Source: Desulfobacteraceae bacterium Eth-SRB2
GTDB lineage: Bacteria; Desulfobacterota; Desulfobacteria; Desulfobacterales; UBA11574
Reading direction: 5' to 3'
Length of the DNA: 64,000 nt
NCBI GenBank assembly: GCA_004193595.1
Contig: RPGQ01000008.1
Span: 44,278-108,277 of the forward strand
Made by a program: the position numbers and the translations under genes. The notes under the pieces are model-generated. The model had not been told where the DNA came from. It worked only from the letters and a program-made list of their open reading frames with translations, and searched no databases. Positions within the stretch are counted from its first letter, which is position 1. Every line of letters starts with the position of its first letter. Shown piece by piece: positions 48,951-59,100 of the stretch.

Positions 48951-50399
48951 ATGAAACCTATGGAGATTCCCACATTTCAACCCCGGCTTAAGGTCTTAAA
49001 CCGTGATCAGGCCCTGGCCATCCATGCTGCGGCCCTGGAGATTCTCGATAAAACGGGCTTTAAGATGGAACACACCGGTGCCAGGGAACTACTTACGGAT
49101 GCCGGATGCCAAATTTTAAACAACGATTGGTTACGGATGCCGTCTTACCTTGTGGAAGAGGCTCTGAGATCCGCCCCGACACAAATAACGCTTTATGACC
49201 AGAAGGGGAACAAAACAATGCCGCTTACCAACGGCAACCCTTTTTATGGAACCGGTTCGGATGCGACGTTCACCCTGGATCTGGAAACCGGTGTGCGCCG
49301 ACGTGCGGTCAAAAAAGACGTCGAAAACTTCGCCCGGCTGGTGGACGGGCTTGAAAACATCGCTTTTGCCATGTCAATGGGTAATCCTGAGGATGTGCCC
49401 ATCAAAAATATTTATGTGTATGTTTTTGCCGAAATGGTTAAAAACACCAACAAACCCATTGTGTTCATCGCGGACAGCGGAAAGGACATCGCCAAAATAT
49501 ATGATATAGCCTGTCAAGTGGCCGGAAGCGAAGATGCCCTTCAAAGAAAGCCCTTCCTTCTAAATTATTCGGAGGCCATCAGCCCCCTGCGTTTTCCTGA
49601 AAACGTCATGGAACGGCTGATGTTCTGCGCCGAAAAAAAGATTCCCGTCTGCTTTCCGTCCGGTTCAAACGCAGGCGGCGGGGCACCGGTCACCCTGGCC
49701 GGAGCCATGGCGCTGGGAATCGCTGAGAATTTGGTGGGGCTCGTTGTTCACCAATTGGTGGGTAAAGGATCGCCGTTTCTCTTCGGTCCCAACGTCAGCA
49801 CCCTGGATATGAAGTCCAGCGTGGTTTCGTATGGTTGCCCGGAGTGGAGTCTCACTCAGGCCGCACTTGCGGATATGCGTGATGAGATATACGGCCTTCC
49901 CATATGGGCATTTGCCGGCGCTTCGGATGCAAAGGTCATGGATGCCCAGGCAGGGGCGGAAGCCATGTTTTCCATCATTACCGCCCTTTTGTCTCGTTCA
50001 AACCTGATCCACGATGTGGGTTTTCTGGAATACGGAAGCACTTCTTGTCTTGAGATGGTCTGCATGGCCAACGAACTTATCTCCATGAGCAGGTCTTTTG
50101 CTGATGGGATACCGGTGACTGACCAAACCCTGGCTATCGATGCCATAGAAAGGGTTGCCAGGGGCGAACCGGGTTCCATATTTCTTACGGATGATCACAC
50201 CTTTGAGAATTTCATGCAATCATTGTTTCTTCCCCAACTTCTGGATCGTTCTCGATATGATTCCTGGAAAAGTGCCGGGGCTATGGATTTCTATAACCGC
50301 TGTAATTTGGAGGCAAAACGAATTCTGTCCGAACATCAGGTGATTCCAAAACCGGATGAAGTGCTAAAGAGAATTAATGAGATTCTTCAAAATCTCTGA
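48951..50399 (+). CDS. MttB-superfamily corrinoid methyltransferase 3 (non-pyrrolysine)
   Basis: The 482-residue protein is an uninterrupted MttB-superfamily member with motifs NFARLVDGLENIAFAMS, SNAGGGAPVTLAGAMALG, SDAKVMDAQAGAEAM and a C-terminal TDDHTFENFMQ segment. An AAGGAG RBS precedes ATG 48951. It is 30 bp after corrinoid protein 2. It is clearly different from MttB 4 next door, so the two may form a heteromeric enzyme or act on different methylated amines. Its substrate is unknown. Confidence 0.87.
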   Translation: MKPMEIPTFQPRLKVLNRDQALAIHAAALEILDKTGFKMEHTGARELLTDAGCQILNNDWLRMPSYLVEEALRSAPTQITLYDQKGNKTMPLTNGNPFYGTGSDATFTLDLETGVRRRAVKKDVENFARLVDGLENIAFAMSMGNPEDVPIKNIYVYVFAEMVKNTNKPIVFIADSGKDIAKIYDIACQVAGSEDALQRKPFLLNYSEAISPLRFPENVMERLMFCAEKKIPVCFPSGSNAGGGAPVTLAGAMALGIAENLVGLVVHQLVGKGSPFLFGPNVSTLDMKSSVVSYGCPEWSLTQAALADMRDEIYGLPIWAFAGASDAKVMDAQAGAEAMFSIITALLSRSNLIHDVGFLEYGSTSCLEMVCMANELISMSRSFADGIPVTDQTLAIDAIERVARGEPGSIFLTDDHTFENFMQSLFLPQLLDRSRYDSWKSAGAMDFYNRCNLEAKRILSEHQVIPKPDEVLKRINEILQNL

Positions 50400-50463
50400 T
50401 TTCAATGAATGGTATGTATGGTATTTCTATGTAAATCAGTAGCATCGGAGCGTTGAATTCATT

Positions 50464-51900
50464 ATGGAAAAGAAATTTCCCTTCAGCAGTCTGTTTACAC
50501 CGGAAGATATCACACAGATAGACCATGCGGGACGACGGATTTTGGAACGTGTGGGGATCAAAATCCATTGCAAAGTTTGTCTGTCATTGTTGGAAAAAGC
50601 GGGCGTTAAGATTGATAATAATGCTCAAATCGCTCGCTTTGAAACTGCCTGGCTGAATGACATACTGGCACAGGCCCCCTCCCAATTTGTTCTCTATTCC
50701 CGCGACGGTGTCAACGATGTTCATATGGGAGCAGGCCATGTCAATTTTTCCAACGGCGGCAGGGTGTTTCGAATCCTTGATATGGGAACGGGAGGCTACC
50801 GGCTCACCATGCTCAGAGATGTGGCCAACACCGCTGCCCTGGTGAACCAGCTCGATAATATTCGCCTATATATTATCTCCTGCCAGGCTCACGATATAGA
50901 ACAACAATACTATCATTTGAATAACTTCTATTATGCCCTGAACCACACCACCAAACATGTAATGGGCGGCTGTGATAATCTGGAAGGGGTAAAGCAGATG
51001 TGGGAACTTGCCGCCTTTGTGGCGGGAGGAAAAGAAAAGTTCAGACAAAAGCCCTTTATTTCCGTGATAACCAATGCCATAAGCCCCCTTACTTTTGGGT
51101 ATGACACCTTAGATATTCTTAAATTTTGCTGCAAAAACGGCATCCCTGTCACTTGCGCACCGGCGCCCATTTCCGGTGCCACTGCCCCGGCGACCCTGGC
51201 CGGCACCCTTTCCCAAATGCATGCTGAATCTTTGGCCGGCGTTGCCATGGCTCAGGTATTTTCCCCGGGTGCCAGGGTGTTTTATGGAGCGGTGCCCTCA
51301 ACAATGGATTTAAGGAAAATGGAATACACCATGGGTTCATTGGAAATGGCTTTGATGAACGCTGCTTCGGTTCAACTGGCAAAGCTTTATAATTTGCCCA
51401 TTTACGCCTCGGCCGGAGTTACCGAGGCCAAGAGGCCCGATATTCAGGCCGGCTGTGAAAAAAGTTTTTCCAACTTGATGGTGGCCATGAGCGGAGCGGA
51501 TCTCATTCATCTGGCGGCAGGCATGCTGGATTCGGGCAATTCTATTTCCTACGAACAGTATGTTATTGATAATGAAATTATAGGCATGATTTACAGAATT
51601 CTATCCGGTATCCGGGTGAGCAGGGAAACGCTCGGCTCCGGCGTAATTGAAGAGGTCGGCCCAGGGGGAAATTATGTCATGGCGGACCACACCGTCGAAC
51701 ATATGATGACAGAATTCTTCTATCCCGATCTTGCCGTGCGCTGCAATTTTGATATCTGGGAAGAAAGGGGCCGTCCCAACATGTTGAGCCGTGCAAAAGA
51801 ACGGGTTGAAAAAATTTTAAAAGAAAATATGGATGGGCTCTTAGACCCAGAGCTTATTTCTGAGATAAAAGTTCGTTTTCCGGAAATACAAAATATTTAA
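50464..51900 (+). CDS. MttB-superfamily corrinoid methyltransferase 4 (non-pyrrolysine)
   Basis: The 478-residue protein resembles copy 1 more than copy 3: NHTTKHVMGGCDNLEGV, APISGATAPATLAGTL, the AGVTEAKRPDIQAG segment and GPGGNYVMADHTVEHMM near the C-terminus. There is no internal amber codon. The RBS upstream of ATG 50464 is weak, hinting at translation coupled to or weaker than the neighbours. It is followed after 14 bp by a DUF1638 gene. Confidence 0.87.
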   Translation: MEKKFPFSSLFTPEDITQIDHAGRRILERVGIKIHCKVCLSLLEKAGVKIDNNAQIARFETAWLNDILAQAPSQFVLYSRDGVNDVHMGAGHVNFSNGGRVFRILDMGTGGYRLTMLRDVANTAALVNQLDNIRLYIISCQAHDIEQQYYHLNNFYYALNHTTKHVMGGCDNLEGVKQMWELAAFVAGGKEKFRQKPFISVITNAISPLTFGYDTLDILKFCCKNGIPVTCAPAPISGATAPATLAGTLSQMHAESLAGVAMAQVFSPGARVFYGAVPSTMDLRKMEYTMGSLEMALMNAASVQLAKLYNLPIYASAGVTEAKRPDIQAGCEKSFSNLMVAMSGADLIHLAAGMLDSGNSISYEQYVIDNEIIGMIYRILSGIRVSRETLGSGVIEEVGPGGNYVMADHTVEHMMTEFFYPDLAVRCNFDIWEERGRPNMLSRAKERVEKILKENMDGLLDPELISEIKVRFPEIQNI

Positions 51901-51914
51901 AACTTAAAGTTCTC

Positions 51915-52526
51915 GTGAAAAAGGGGGCAAAAATTTGCTCAATAATACGCCTTATCGCTTGCGGGGTTTTCAGGCCTGCCCTTAAATTTCTCCGCCTTGA
52001 GGAAAAATATCCGCAGTTGCGTGTAACCTTTTTGCCGTCTAATCTTCACCTATATCCACATACGTTGAAAAAAAACCTGCTCGGAGAAATAGTTACCGCC
52101 CGGAAACGAAATGAACGGCCCTTATTGTTATACGGTTACTGTGTTCCAGGTATTGAAGAGATATGCACCCAAAATTGCGCAGATAAGGTTCCCGGACTTC
52201 ATTGTTATGAAATGCTTCTCGGGAGCGATAGATATGACCAGATCATGGCAAAAACAGCCGGCACCTATTTTTTAGAAAGAGAGCTTATTGTCAACTTCAA
52301 GGATTACTGTCTTGACCCTCTGGAGCTTTATGATAATGAAATCCGAAAATCTTTTTTCAAGCACTATAAAAAAGTGATGTATGTGAGACAACCCTCTGAT
52401 CCGGATTTAGAGGCTGCAGCCAATGAACTGGCCGGATTTTTAAATCTGTCTTTAGAGATAATAGACGCCGATTATACGCATTTGGAAAAAAGACTCATTC
52501 ATTTGATACACTCGGGTATTGCATAA
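51915..52526 (+). CDS. DUF1638-family protein
   Basis: The 203-residue protein fits DUF1638: an early LIACGVFRPAL strand, LPSNLHLYPHTL, the LLLYGYCVPGIEEIC core and the CYEMLLGSDRYDQIM motif, with several conserved Cys and His. The family's function is not established, but members are often found beside MttB and RamA/RACo genes, which suggests a role in corrinoid-dependent methyl transfer, such as reactivation or corrinoid handling. It is 14 bp after MttB 4 and 47 bp before RACo. A start at ATG 51915 is reasonable. Confidence 0.75.
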   Translation: MKKGAKICSIIRLIACGVFRPALKFLRLEEKYPQLRVTFLPSNLHLYPHTLKKNLLGEIVTARKRNERPLLLYGYCVPGIEEICTQNCADKVPGLHCYEMLLGSDRYDQIMAKTAGTYFLERELIVNFKDYCLDPLELYDNEIRKSFFKHYKKVMYVRQPSDPDLEAAANELAGFLNLSLEIIDADYTHLEKRLIHLIHSGIA

Positions 52527-52573
52527 GATTAATCAAATTTCCCCCGACCGGATTCCTGGGAGGATCAAAACAC

Positions 52574-54508
52574 ATGAAAAAGCCGAAAAAAAAGAAAAAA
52601 CCCTCAAAAAAAAGACGCAGTTCTACGGGATTTTTGCCGATCAAAAAGCAAAAAAGTAAATATGTCATGTTAAATGTGCTTCCCGATGATCTGTGGTTGA
52701 AGCTGCGTAAGGGAACAACCATATGGGAAGCCCTGCAAAAGACCGATGTGGCGCTGGAAAGTGATTGCGGAGGGCTGGGCAAATGCGGGAAATGTAAAAT
52801 ACGAGTCATTTCTTCGGTAAGACCTCCTGTAGCGGAAGAAAAAGAGCTTCTTGAGCCGGAGGAGCTAAGAAATGGTGTTCGTCTTGCCTGTCGTGTCAAA
52901 ATCAGAAAGGATCTTGTCATCCATACCGGGGAATCGGATGATGAGCCGATCCTCCACCAGATACTTAAAACCGGCCATAGACCCACGGTTGATATTGAAC
53001 CGCTTATAAACAAACGATCGGTTGATCTGCCGCCTGAATCCGGCCATGAGGGATTGTCCGATCTGGACCGCGTCAAAGTCGGCATGGGTTCGGAATACAG
53101 CGGCCTGAAAGCATCCCTTCACTGTCTCCGTTTTTTGCCCCAAATGTTAAAAAAAACGGAAAATCAGGGAACGGCCGTACTTCACGAAAACTATTTGATG
53201 GCATGGCAACATCGGAAACAAGCCGGACGGGTTTTCGGACTTGTTTTTGATCTGGGAACCAGCACGTTGGTGGGAAAACTCGTCAATCTACTGAACGGGA
53301 GCGAGGTGGCAGCGATCTCCAGGCTCAACAGCCAAAGCAAATACGGATCAAATGTCATTAGCCGTTTGCAGTACATTAACGATAATCCAAAGGGTCTTTT
53401 CAAGCTTACCGACCTTATCGTTAAGGATTTGAATTCGATTACCCAACGCCTTTTAGAGGTGGAAGGGCTTACTCCTGACGATGTCTTTATTGCCGTTGCC
53501 GCCGGAAACACGACTATGCAGCACATTTTTCTTAATTTGAATCCCCTGGGAATCGCATGTGCGCCCTTTTCTCCTGTTTTAACCGATGGATTGATTCTCA
53601 GTGCAAAAGATGCGGGTTTAAGACTGCATCCGGAAGCTGTGTTGTATGTAATGCCGAGCAAATCGGGCTATATCGGCGGCGATATGATCAGCACTATCCT
53701 CGCATCCTCTGCCGCAGAACAGGATGATAAAATGATTCTCGGTCTTGACCTTGGCACCAATGGAGAAATTTTCTTAGGCAACCGGCAAAAGCTATTGACC
53801 TGCTCAGCAGCGGCCGGTCCGGCTTTGGAAGGTGCGCAAATTTCCCAGGGAATGATCGCCAAAAGCGGTGCTATTGAAGGCGTCAGTTTTGATGAAAAGT
53901 GGCTTCGCTATCAGGTGATCAGTAACATTTTACCAAAGGGAATTTGCGGAAGCGGGCTGGTAGATTTGGTTGCCGTGCTTCTGCATTGCGGCATTATCGA
54001 TTCCCAAGGATTGATTTTGCAGCCACGGGAAAACGCTGATGATTATCTGAGTTCGAGGGTCGTCACCAAATCAGGGGTGCAAGACTTTGTTGTGGCGTAT
54101 AGAAAGGAAACATCGGGCAACCGGCGGATATATCTGACCCAGAAAGACATACGCGAACTTCAGCTGGCAAAGGGCGCTGTGGCGGCCGGTATCCAGACGC
54201 TTATGGATAAAATGGGTATCGGGATTCAGGATCTTGACCAGATTTATCTGGCGGGTGCGCTGGGTAATTTTGTTAACCCATTCAGTGCCATGCGAATCGG
54301 CCTGCTTCCCAAAGTTGATCCGGACAAAATCAAGTCCCTTGGCAACGCTGCCAGCAAGGGTGCTGTGATGGTCCTTTTATCCAGGCCTCACTGGCAAAAG
54401 GCCAATGAACTGTCTAAATCCATCGAACATGTTGAGCTGTCCACTCATCTTGACTTTAACCGGTATTTTGTAGATAATTTGGATTTTCCTGATACAAATC
54501 TATGGTAG
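52574..54508 (+). CDS. ATP-dependent corrinoid-protein reductive activator (RACo/RamA-type)
   Basis: The 644-residue protein begins with a Lys/Arg-rich tail (about residues 1–28) and a plant-type [2Fe-2S] ferredoxin domain with Cys65, Cys71, Cys74 and Cys106. A linker follows, and then an ASKHA ATPase of the DUF4445/RACo type (LVFDLGTSTLVGKL near residue 220, GLDLGTNGEIFLG near 390). RACo reduces inactive cob(II)alamin in corrinoid methyl carriers to cob(I)alamin, driven by ATP. It should serve the corrinoid proteins of both clusters. The GGGAGGA RBS (52558–52564) fixes the start. A ~137-bp fragment of the gene recurs at 62117–62253. Confidence 0.92.
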   Translation: MKKPKKKKKPSKKRRSSTGFLPIKKQKSKYVMLNVLPDDLWLKLRKGTTIWEALQKTDVALESDCGGLGKCGKCKIRVISSVRPPVAEEKELLEPEELRNGVRLACRVKIRKDLVIHTGESDDEPILHQILKTGHRPTVDIEPLINKRSVDLPPESGHEGLSDLDRVKVGMGSEYSGLKASLHCLRFLPQMLKKTENQGTAVLHENYLMAWQHRKQAGRVFGLVFDLGTSTLVGKLVNLLNGSEVAAISRLNSQSKYGSNVISRLQYINDNPKGLFKLTDLIVKDLNSITQRLLEVEGLTPDDVFIAVAAGNTTMQHIFLNLNPLGIACAPFSPVLTDGLILSAKDAGLRLHPEAVLYVMPSKSGYIGGDMISTILASSAAEQDDKMILGLDLGTNGEIFLGNRQKLLTCSAAAGPALEGAQISQGMIAKSGAIEGVSFDEKWLRYQVISNILPKGICGSGLVDLVAVLLHCGIIDSQGLILQPRENADDYLSSRVVTKSGVQDFVVAYRKETSGNRRIYLTQKDIRELQLAKGAVAAGIQTLMDKMGIGIQDLDQIYLAGALGNFVNPFSAMRIGLLPKVDPDKIKSLGNAASKGAVMVLLSRPHWQKANELSKSIEHVELSTHLDFNRYFVDNLDFPDTNLW

Positions 54509-54590
54509 ACCGGTTGACACTCCTAACACCCGGATCGCAGACAAACCGTTCTCCCTGCGGGTGGAAATCAAGACCGTTGGTAAACGCTGA

Positions 54591-54765
54591 CGGTTTCGTA
54601 AAAAGTCCAACTTCTGCGTTGTGCTGCATTTCGCAATCATTCAACGTACGAAAAGTACGCCTCATGATTACAAAATTTGCAACGCCTTTTTATCCAGCCT
54701 ATGTTTGGCGGGGGAGTTTGAACTTTTTACGAAACCGTCTAAATCGGACTTTTTACGAGTTCATC
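54591..54765. mobile_element. 175-bp family B miniature element with 8-bp target duplication
   Basis: The element is flanked by AACGCTGA on both sides (54583–54590 and 54766–54773). Its ends are related inverted repeats (left CGGTTTCGTAAAAAGTCC, right end reversed GATGAACTCGTAAAAAGTCC). A sequence without the insertion is present, inverted, at about 62640–62690, which confirms the event. It has no ORF. Confidence 0.8.
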
Positions 54766-54811
54766 AACGCTGATCCCTTTCTATTGACAAACCGTGGCTC
54801 CGAAGCTTTTT

Positions 54812-54864
54812 TCAGGTGTCAGGTTCCAGCGCCTCTGTTCATCATTCCTGACACCTGACACCAA
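54812..54864. repeat. Family C repeat
   Basis: CAGGTGTCAGG and its complement CCTGACACCTG form a short inverted element, nearly the same as 13146–13202. A related run lies at 62297–62335. The 500 bp up to the S24 gene hold no other gene besides the integrase shard and the promoter. Confidence 0.65.
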
Positions 54865-54907
54865 ATAGCCATAGCAATCGTAGCAAACAACAGTCTTGAT
54901 TTACACC

Positions 54908-54982
54908 CGAGAGTTGGCGCTGTTTACCATCGGGATTAATACGAATTTGCGGGCATCTGACCTGTTGCGGCTCCCTCATTGA
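54908..54982 (+). pseudogene. Tyrosine recombinase (integrase) fragment
   Basis: About 24 codons (RELALFTIGINTNLRASDLLR) match the conserved catalytic-arginine region of tyrosine integrases: the box I Arg lies in the LRASDLLR motif. A stop follows at once. It marks the left edge of the restriction-modification island. Confidence 0.6.
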
Positions 54983-55333
54983 AAAATCTAAAATTCTTGT
55001 TGACCTTAAAGGTGTCCATTGTATGGTGGAGCATCCTTATCCGATATAGAGCGAATATTCTGACATCGCTTTGCACATGACAGTGGCCGGTAAAATATAA
55101 GGTCTAATTAAGAAGCCAGATATTTGTAGGGATATTGATTGAACTTTGTCTCCTTATCCATCCCGGGCATGCATAAAAACTACCCGTAATAGATGTCATA
55201 ACCTGACATATCAGGTTTTGTGGTGGATACCTATGTAAGTTCCCCTTAACAAGCTTTCAATATCATAACTCACAGATATTATATGTTTCCAACGAGCAGT
55301 TTTGGAATATCTTAGAAAGCAATGAAAAATATA

Positions 55334-55371
55334 TTGACAAAAATAAACAATTTGTTAATCTATATTAACAA
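55334..55371 (+). promoter_or_regulatory. Promoter with overlapping perfect palindrome (probable autoregulatory operator)
   Basis: TTGACA (55334–55339) and TAATCT (55356–55361) form a likely promoter with a 16-bp spacer. The palindrome TTGTTAAT-CTAT-ATTAACAA (55352–55371) covers the −10 box, ~30 bp before the S24 gene. It is a natural binding site for the repressor. Confidence 0.65.
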
Positions 55372-55403
55372 TTTCTTATAAATTTAGATTATCCTTTAAG
55401 ATC

Positions 55404-56054
55404 ATGCCAAGCGAACGATTTGATACATTTATGAAAAGGCTTCGTGAAGCCACGACAATTATATCTCAAGCTGACTTGGCGAAAACTTTGAGTATCAGTC
55501 GTGCTGCAATTACCCAAGCAAAAAAAAATGATTCAATACCAATAAAATGGATAACCGAATTATCACGGCTGCATAATGTAAATCCGGACTGGTTGGAAAA
55601 GGGGTCTGGTCCAAAAATCCTGAGCCAAAACAACTTTCATGAAATATTTCAACAAATTCCAAAAGTTCAGGCTATGTTATCTGCTGGGGGCGGATCCTTT
55701 GAGACAGAACCGAAAATTGAAGAGTTTTATTCATTTCGGAAGGATTGGTTGAGCAAAAAAGGACAGCCAAAAGATATGGTCTTAATGGATATCTTTGGAA
55801 ACAGCATGGAGCCGGAACTGAAAGATGGGGATACTGTACTCATAGACCAATCTCAAAAGGCGGTATTGGCTGGCGCTATTTATGCCGTAGGTCTTGCCGA
55901 TGCAATAGTCGTAAAAAGGTTAGAAAAACGACCTAAAGAACTTGTATTGATTTCTGAAAACGAAAGGTATCCCATGATGCGTTTTAGAGATGAAGAAATG
56001 AACAGTGTACGAATTATAGGAAAAGTGATATGGGTCTGTAGAGAAATGAATTGA
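55404..56054 (+). CDS. CI/LexA-like repressor: HTH domain plus S24 peptidase
   Basis: The 216-residue protein has an N-terminal phage-CI-type helix-turn-helix (ISQADLAKTLSISRAAITQ) and a C-terminal S24 domain with Ser134 in GNSMEP and Lys171 in VVKRLE as the self-cleavage dyad. Such repressors are inactivated by RecA-dependent self-cleavage during DNA damage. It lies directly upstream of the methylase/nuclease genes and over its own palindromic operator, so it likely controls the island, perhaps coupling it to DNA damage or phage infection. It is an alternative to the short C-proteins of many restriction systems. Confidence 0.88.
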   Translation: MPSERFDTFMKRLREATTIISQADLAKTLSISRAAITQAKKNDSIPIKWITELSRLHNVNPDWLEKGSGPKILSQNNFHEIFQQIPKVQAMLSAGGGSFETEPKIEEFYSFRKDWLSKKGQPKDMVLMDIFGNSMEPELKDGDTVLIDQSQKAVLAGAIYAVGLADAIVVKRLEKRPKELVLISENERYPMMRFRDEEMNSVRIIGKVIWVCREMN

Positions 56055-56179
56055 GCCATTTCATAGCCTTTTATGTTTTCTATTAAGACTATCTTCACGG
56101 AAGAATATTCAACAATATTGCTACATTTTTTCTCTAACTTTTTGTACAAGCATCAATGCAAAAATGCTGGAGGAAGGTC

Positions 56180-59100
56180 ATGACGCCTCTAAATATTTTA
56201 TATGATCAACTGGACTTTAAAAGCGGTGGTCTGTACAACACGACTGATAAGCCGCTAAGCGGCCCAAATGGTATTGACTGGCTGGAAAAAGGTGAATGGC
56301 TTTCAGCGGCAAAACGGATTGGCGCGGAAAAGGTATTTTTTGTTGAAAATAATCCTGTAGCTGTTTTTGCCGAATGCGAAACAGCGCTTGAAGGAAAAAT
56401 CAACGCCTTCAATAAAGCATGGTGCCTTGCGCGACCGAGACTCCTGTTTCTCGCATCACCCGGTGAAATTACTGTTTATGACCTGGCTCAAAAGCCGATC
56501 GATATTAAAAACAAAAGGGCCTGGAATAAACTGAGGGCTTTGGAAACACTCCATGACCTTACCAAAGTCTCCCGCAATCTTCAAAGTTTCCACCGGGACA
56601 ATGTGGAATCCGGTAGACTATTTGCCGAAAAGAGATTCGGCGATCTTAAAAACCGTGCGGACAAGGCCCTTATTCGAGACCTGAAGACAGTACGGAGAGA
56701 ATTGATTGATGCAGGCCTTGATGGAAATCTGGTTCGATTTGCGCATGCGCTCATCGGGAGGTCCATATTTATTCGCTACCTTGAAGACCGTGATATATTA
56801 ACGAAAGATTATTTCCATAAAATTGCCGAACAAAGTTCCAGATGGACTGATATCCTATACAAACCTAACAGTAGCGCAGGTTTTGACTTCTCTGAGCATA
56901 AAACCTTTTATCCTCGTATTTTATCTGACAAGGCTTTTACTTATGCCTTGTTTAAAAAACTGTCCCAAGACTTCAATGGCGACATGTTTCCCGATGTCAA
57001 TGAAGAGGAACAGGTCGTCGGCCAAGAACATCTGAGGAATATTCAGGATTTATTGTATGGTGACGTTGGGATTCAGAAAAAACTATTTTTCTATTCATAC
57101 CGTTTCGATATCGTCCCTTTGTATTTAATCAGCTCAATCTATGAAGAATTTTATCATGGCTCTGCAAGCGATGATGAGAAGAAGAGAAAAGTGAGGCAGG
57201 ACGGCGCCTACTACACTCCCCCAGTCCTTGCAGAATTTGTCCTCAGCCGTGTTTTGACTCCCCATGTCCTCAAAAAAACTCCACGTATAATGGACCCGGC
57301 CTGCGGCTCTGGTATTTTTCTAGTGGAGGCCTTTCGACGTATTGTTCGATATAAATGGCATAAGAAGAAACAGCCACTTTCATTTGGCGAATTGAAAGAC
57401 ATTTTGAAAGAACAGATTGCAGGAATTGAAGCCAATGATGAGGCTGCTAGGATTACGGCATTCAGCCTTTATCTCTCCATGCTTCACTATCTTGATCCGC
57501 CGGCGATCGACCAGCAAATTAAAATGGGGAACAGGCTGCCCAACCTTATAGCGACAACCAACCGATCTACAATTAATTTACACTGTATCCTTTCAGAGAA
57601 TGCCTTTGACGTCGAACTTATTGAGTCCATTCCTGTTTGGAAAGAACGTTTTGGCAAGGGATGTGCCGATGTAGTAGTCGGTAATCCGCCTTGGGGAGCC
57701 CCCGGGAAAAAAGCTGATGCAGAGGCAAAGGCAAGGCAAAAAATCCTGCTGGATTGGTGTAAATCCAATAATAAACCTATAGGAGATAAAGAACCTTCGC
57801 AGGCCTTTTTATGGCGTGCTTTGGATTTCATGAAAGAAAGCGGCAAAGCAGGGATGTTGGTGTCTGCCGGTGTGTTGTTCAAGCATAATACGACTACTAA
57901 GGCATTCAGAAAACAGTGGCTTGACAATGTGAGGCTTGATGAGGTTTTCAATTTCTCTCATGTCCGCAAATTTTTTTTTAAAGGAGTAAATTCTCCCTTT
58001 CTTATCGTTTCATTTAAAAAAGAAAAACAATGCGATTTTCCGGTTCATTACTGGTCAGCGAAACAGAGCATATTCATTAAACAAGTTCAATCGATTCTGT
58101 TATCTAAGAATGATCAAAGGATCATTCACAAACAAAATCTCTCTGATTATCGAATTTGGAAGATGTATAATGATGGATCTTATAAAGATGCTAAGTTCTT
58201 AGGCTATCTTTCTAATTCTCATAAAATAATATCATTGGAAGACGAGACTCATTTTAGTTGTGTTGGTTTTAAAAAAGCCAGTCAGCAAAAAAAAGCAGAT
58301 TGGTTAGCTAACTTTCAAAAAGTAAAGAAAGAATCCTTCAACAGGTATGATAAGCTTGGAAATAAAGACTTTGAGGAGGTGCCATCTAAGGTAGAACATC
58401 GCGGGCGTAGGAAAGAGATGTATGAGGGCCAAAGAATTGTTATTAAAGAAGGCCCGCGACAATCTGGTGGGTACTTCGGAAGAATCGTGGCGCGATATGA
58501 AACAGAACCATACGCATATAATCATTCTTTTCATGTTATTAAGCTTATAGATGAAAAGAGTTGGAAATATAGTGTTTTGATAGGCCTCCTTTGGTCCTCC
58601 TTTGCTAGATATTATCTGTTTTTGACATCGTCTAATTGGGGATTGTGGCATGATAAGGTGTTGATAAATGAACGATTACAACTACCTGTGGTATTCGAAA
58701 AAAACAACCCCGCGACACAAAAAATAATTGATATTGTCGACAAACTTCGCAACTACCACCCACAAAAATTAGATGTCTTTCACCCTGACGGAATATTCGA
58801 GGAAAAGATCGAAGAACAACGACGAGCATGGGAAGCAGAACTTGATGAGGCAGTTTTTGAATTGTATGGACTAAATGAAGAACAGGTTGATCTAATTCGA
58901 GATCTCTGTGACGTGACATTGCCGTTTTATTACAAACCGTTTAACAGCACTGGAGCGACGGAGGCTGTGGAAAAAAACGACCTGTCATGGATTGAAAACT
59001 ATATAAATATTTTCTGCCTTCGGTGGAACGCCTATCTTGGTGGTGATGAAGAGATGCGGGGAGAGGTACATATTGGTGCACATGGGAATATGGTGGCCGT

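Noticed and set aside
54502-54858. 118-codon plus-strand frame after RACo
   Set aside because: It spans the family B element and family C repeat, and its translation follows repeat sequence rather than a protein family.
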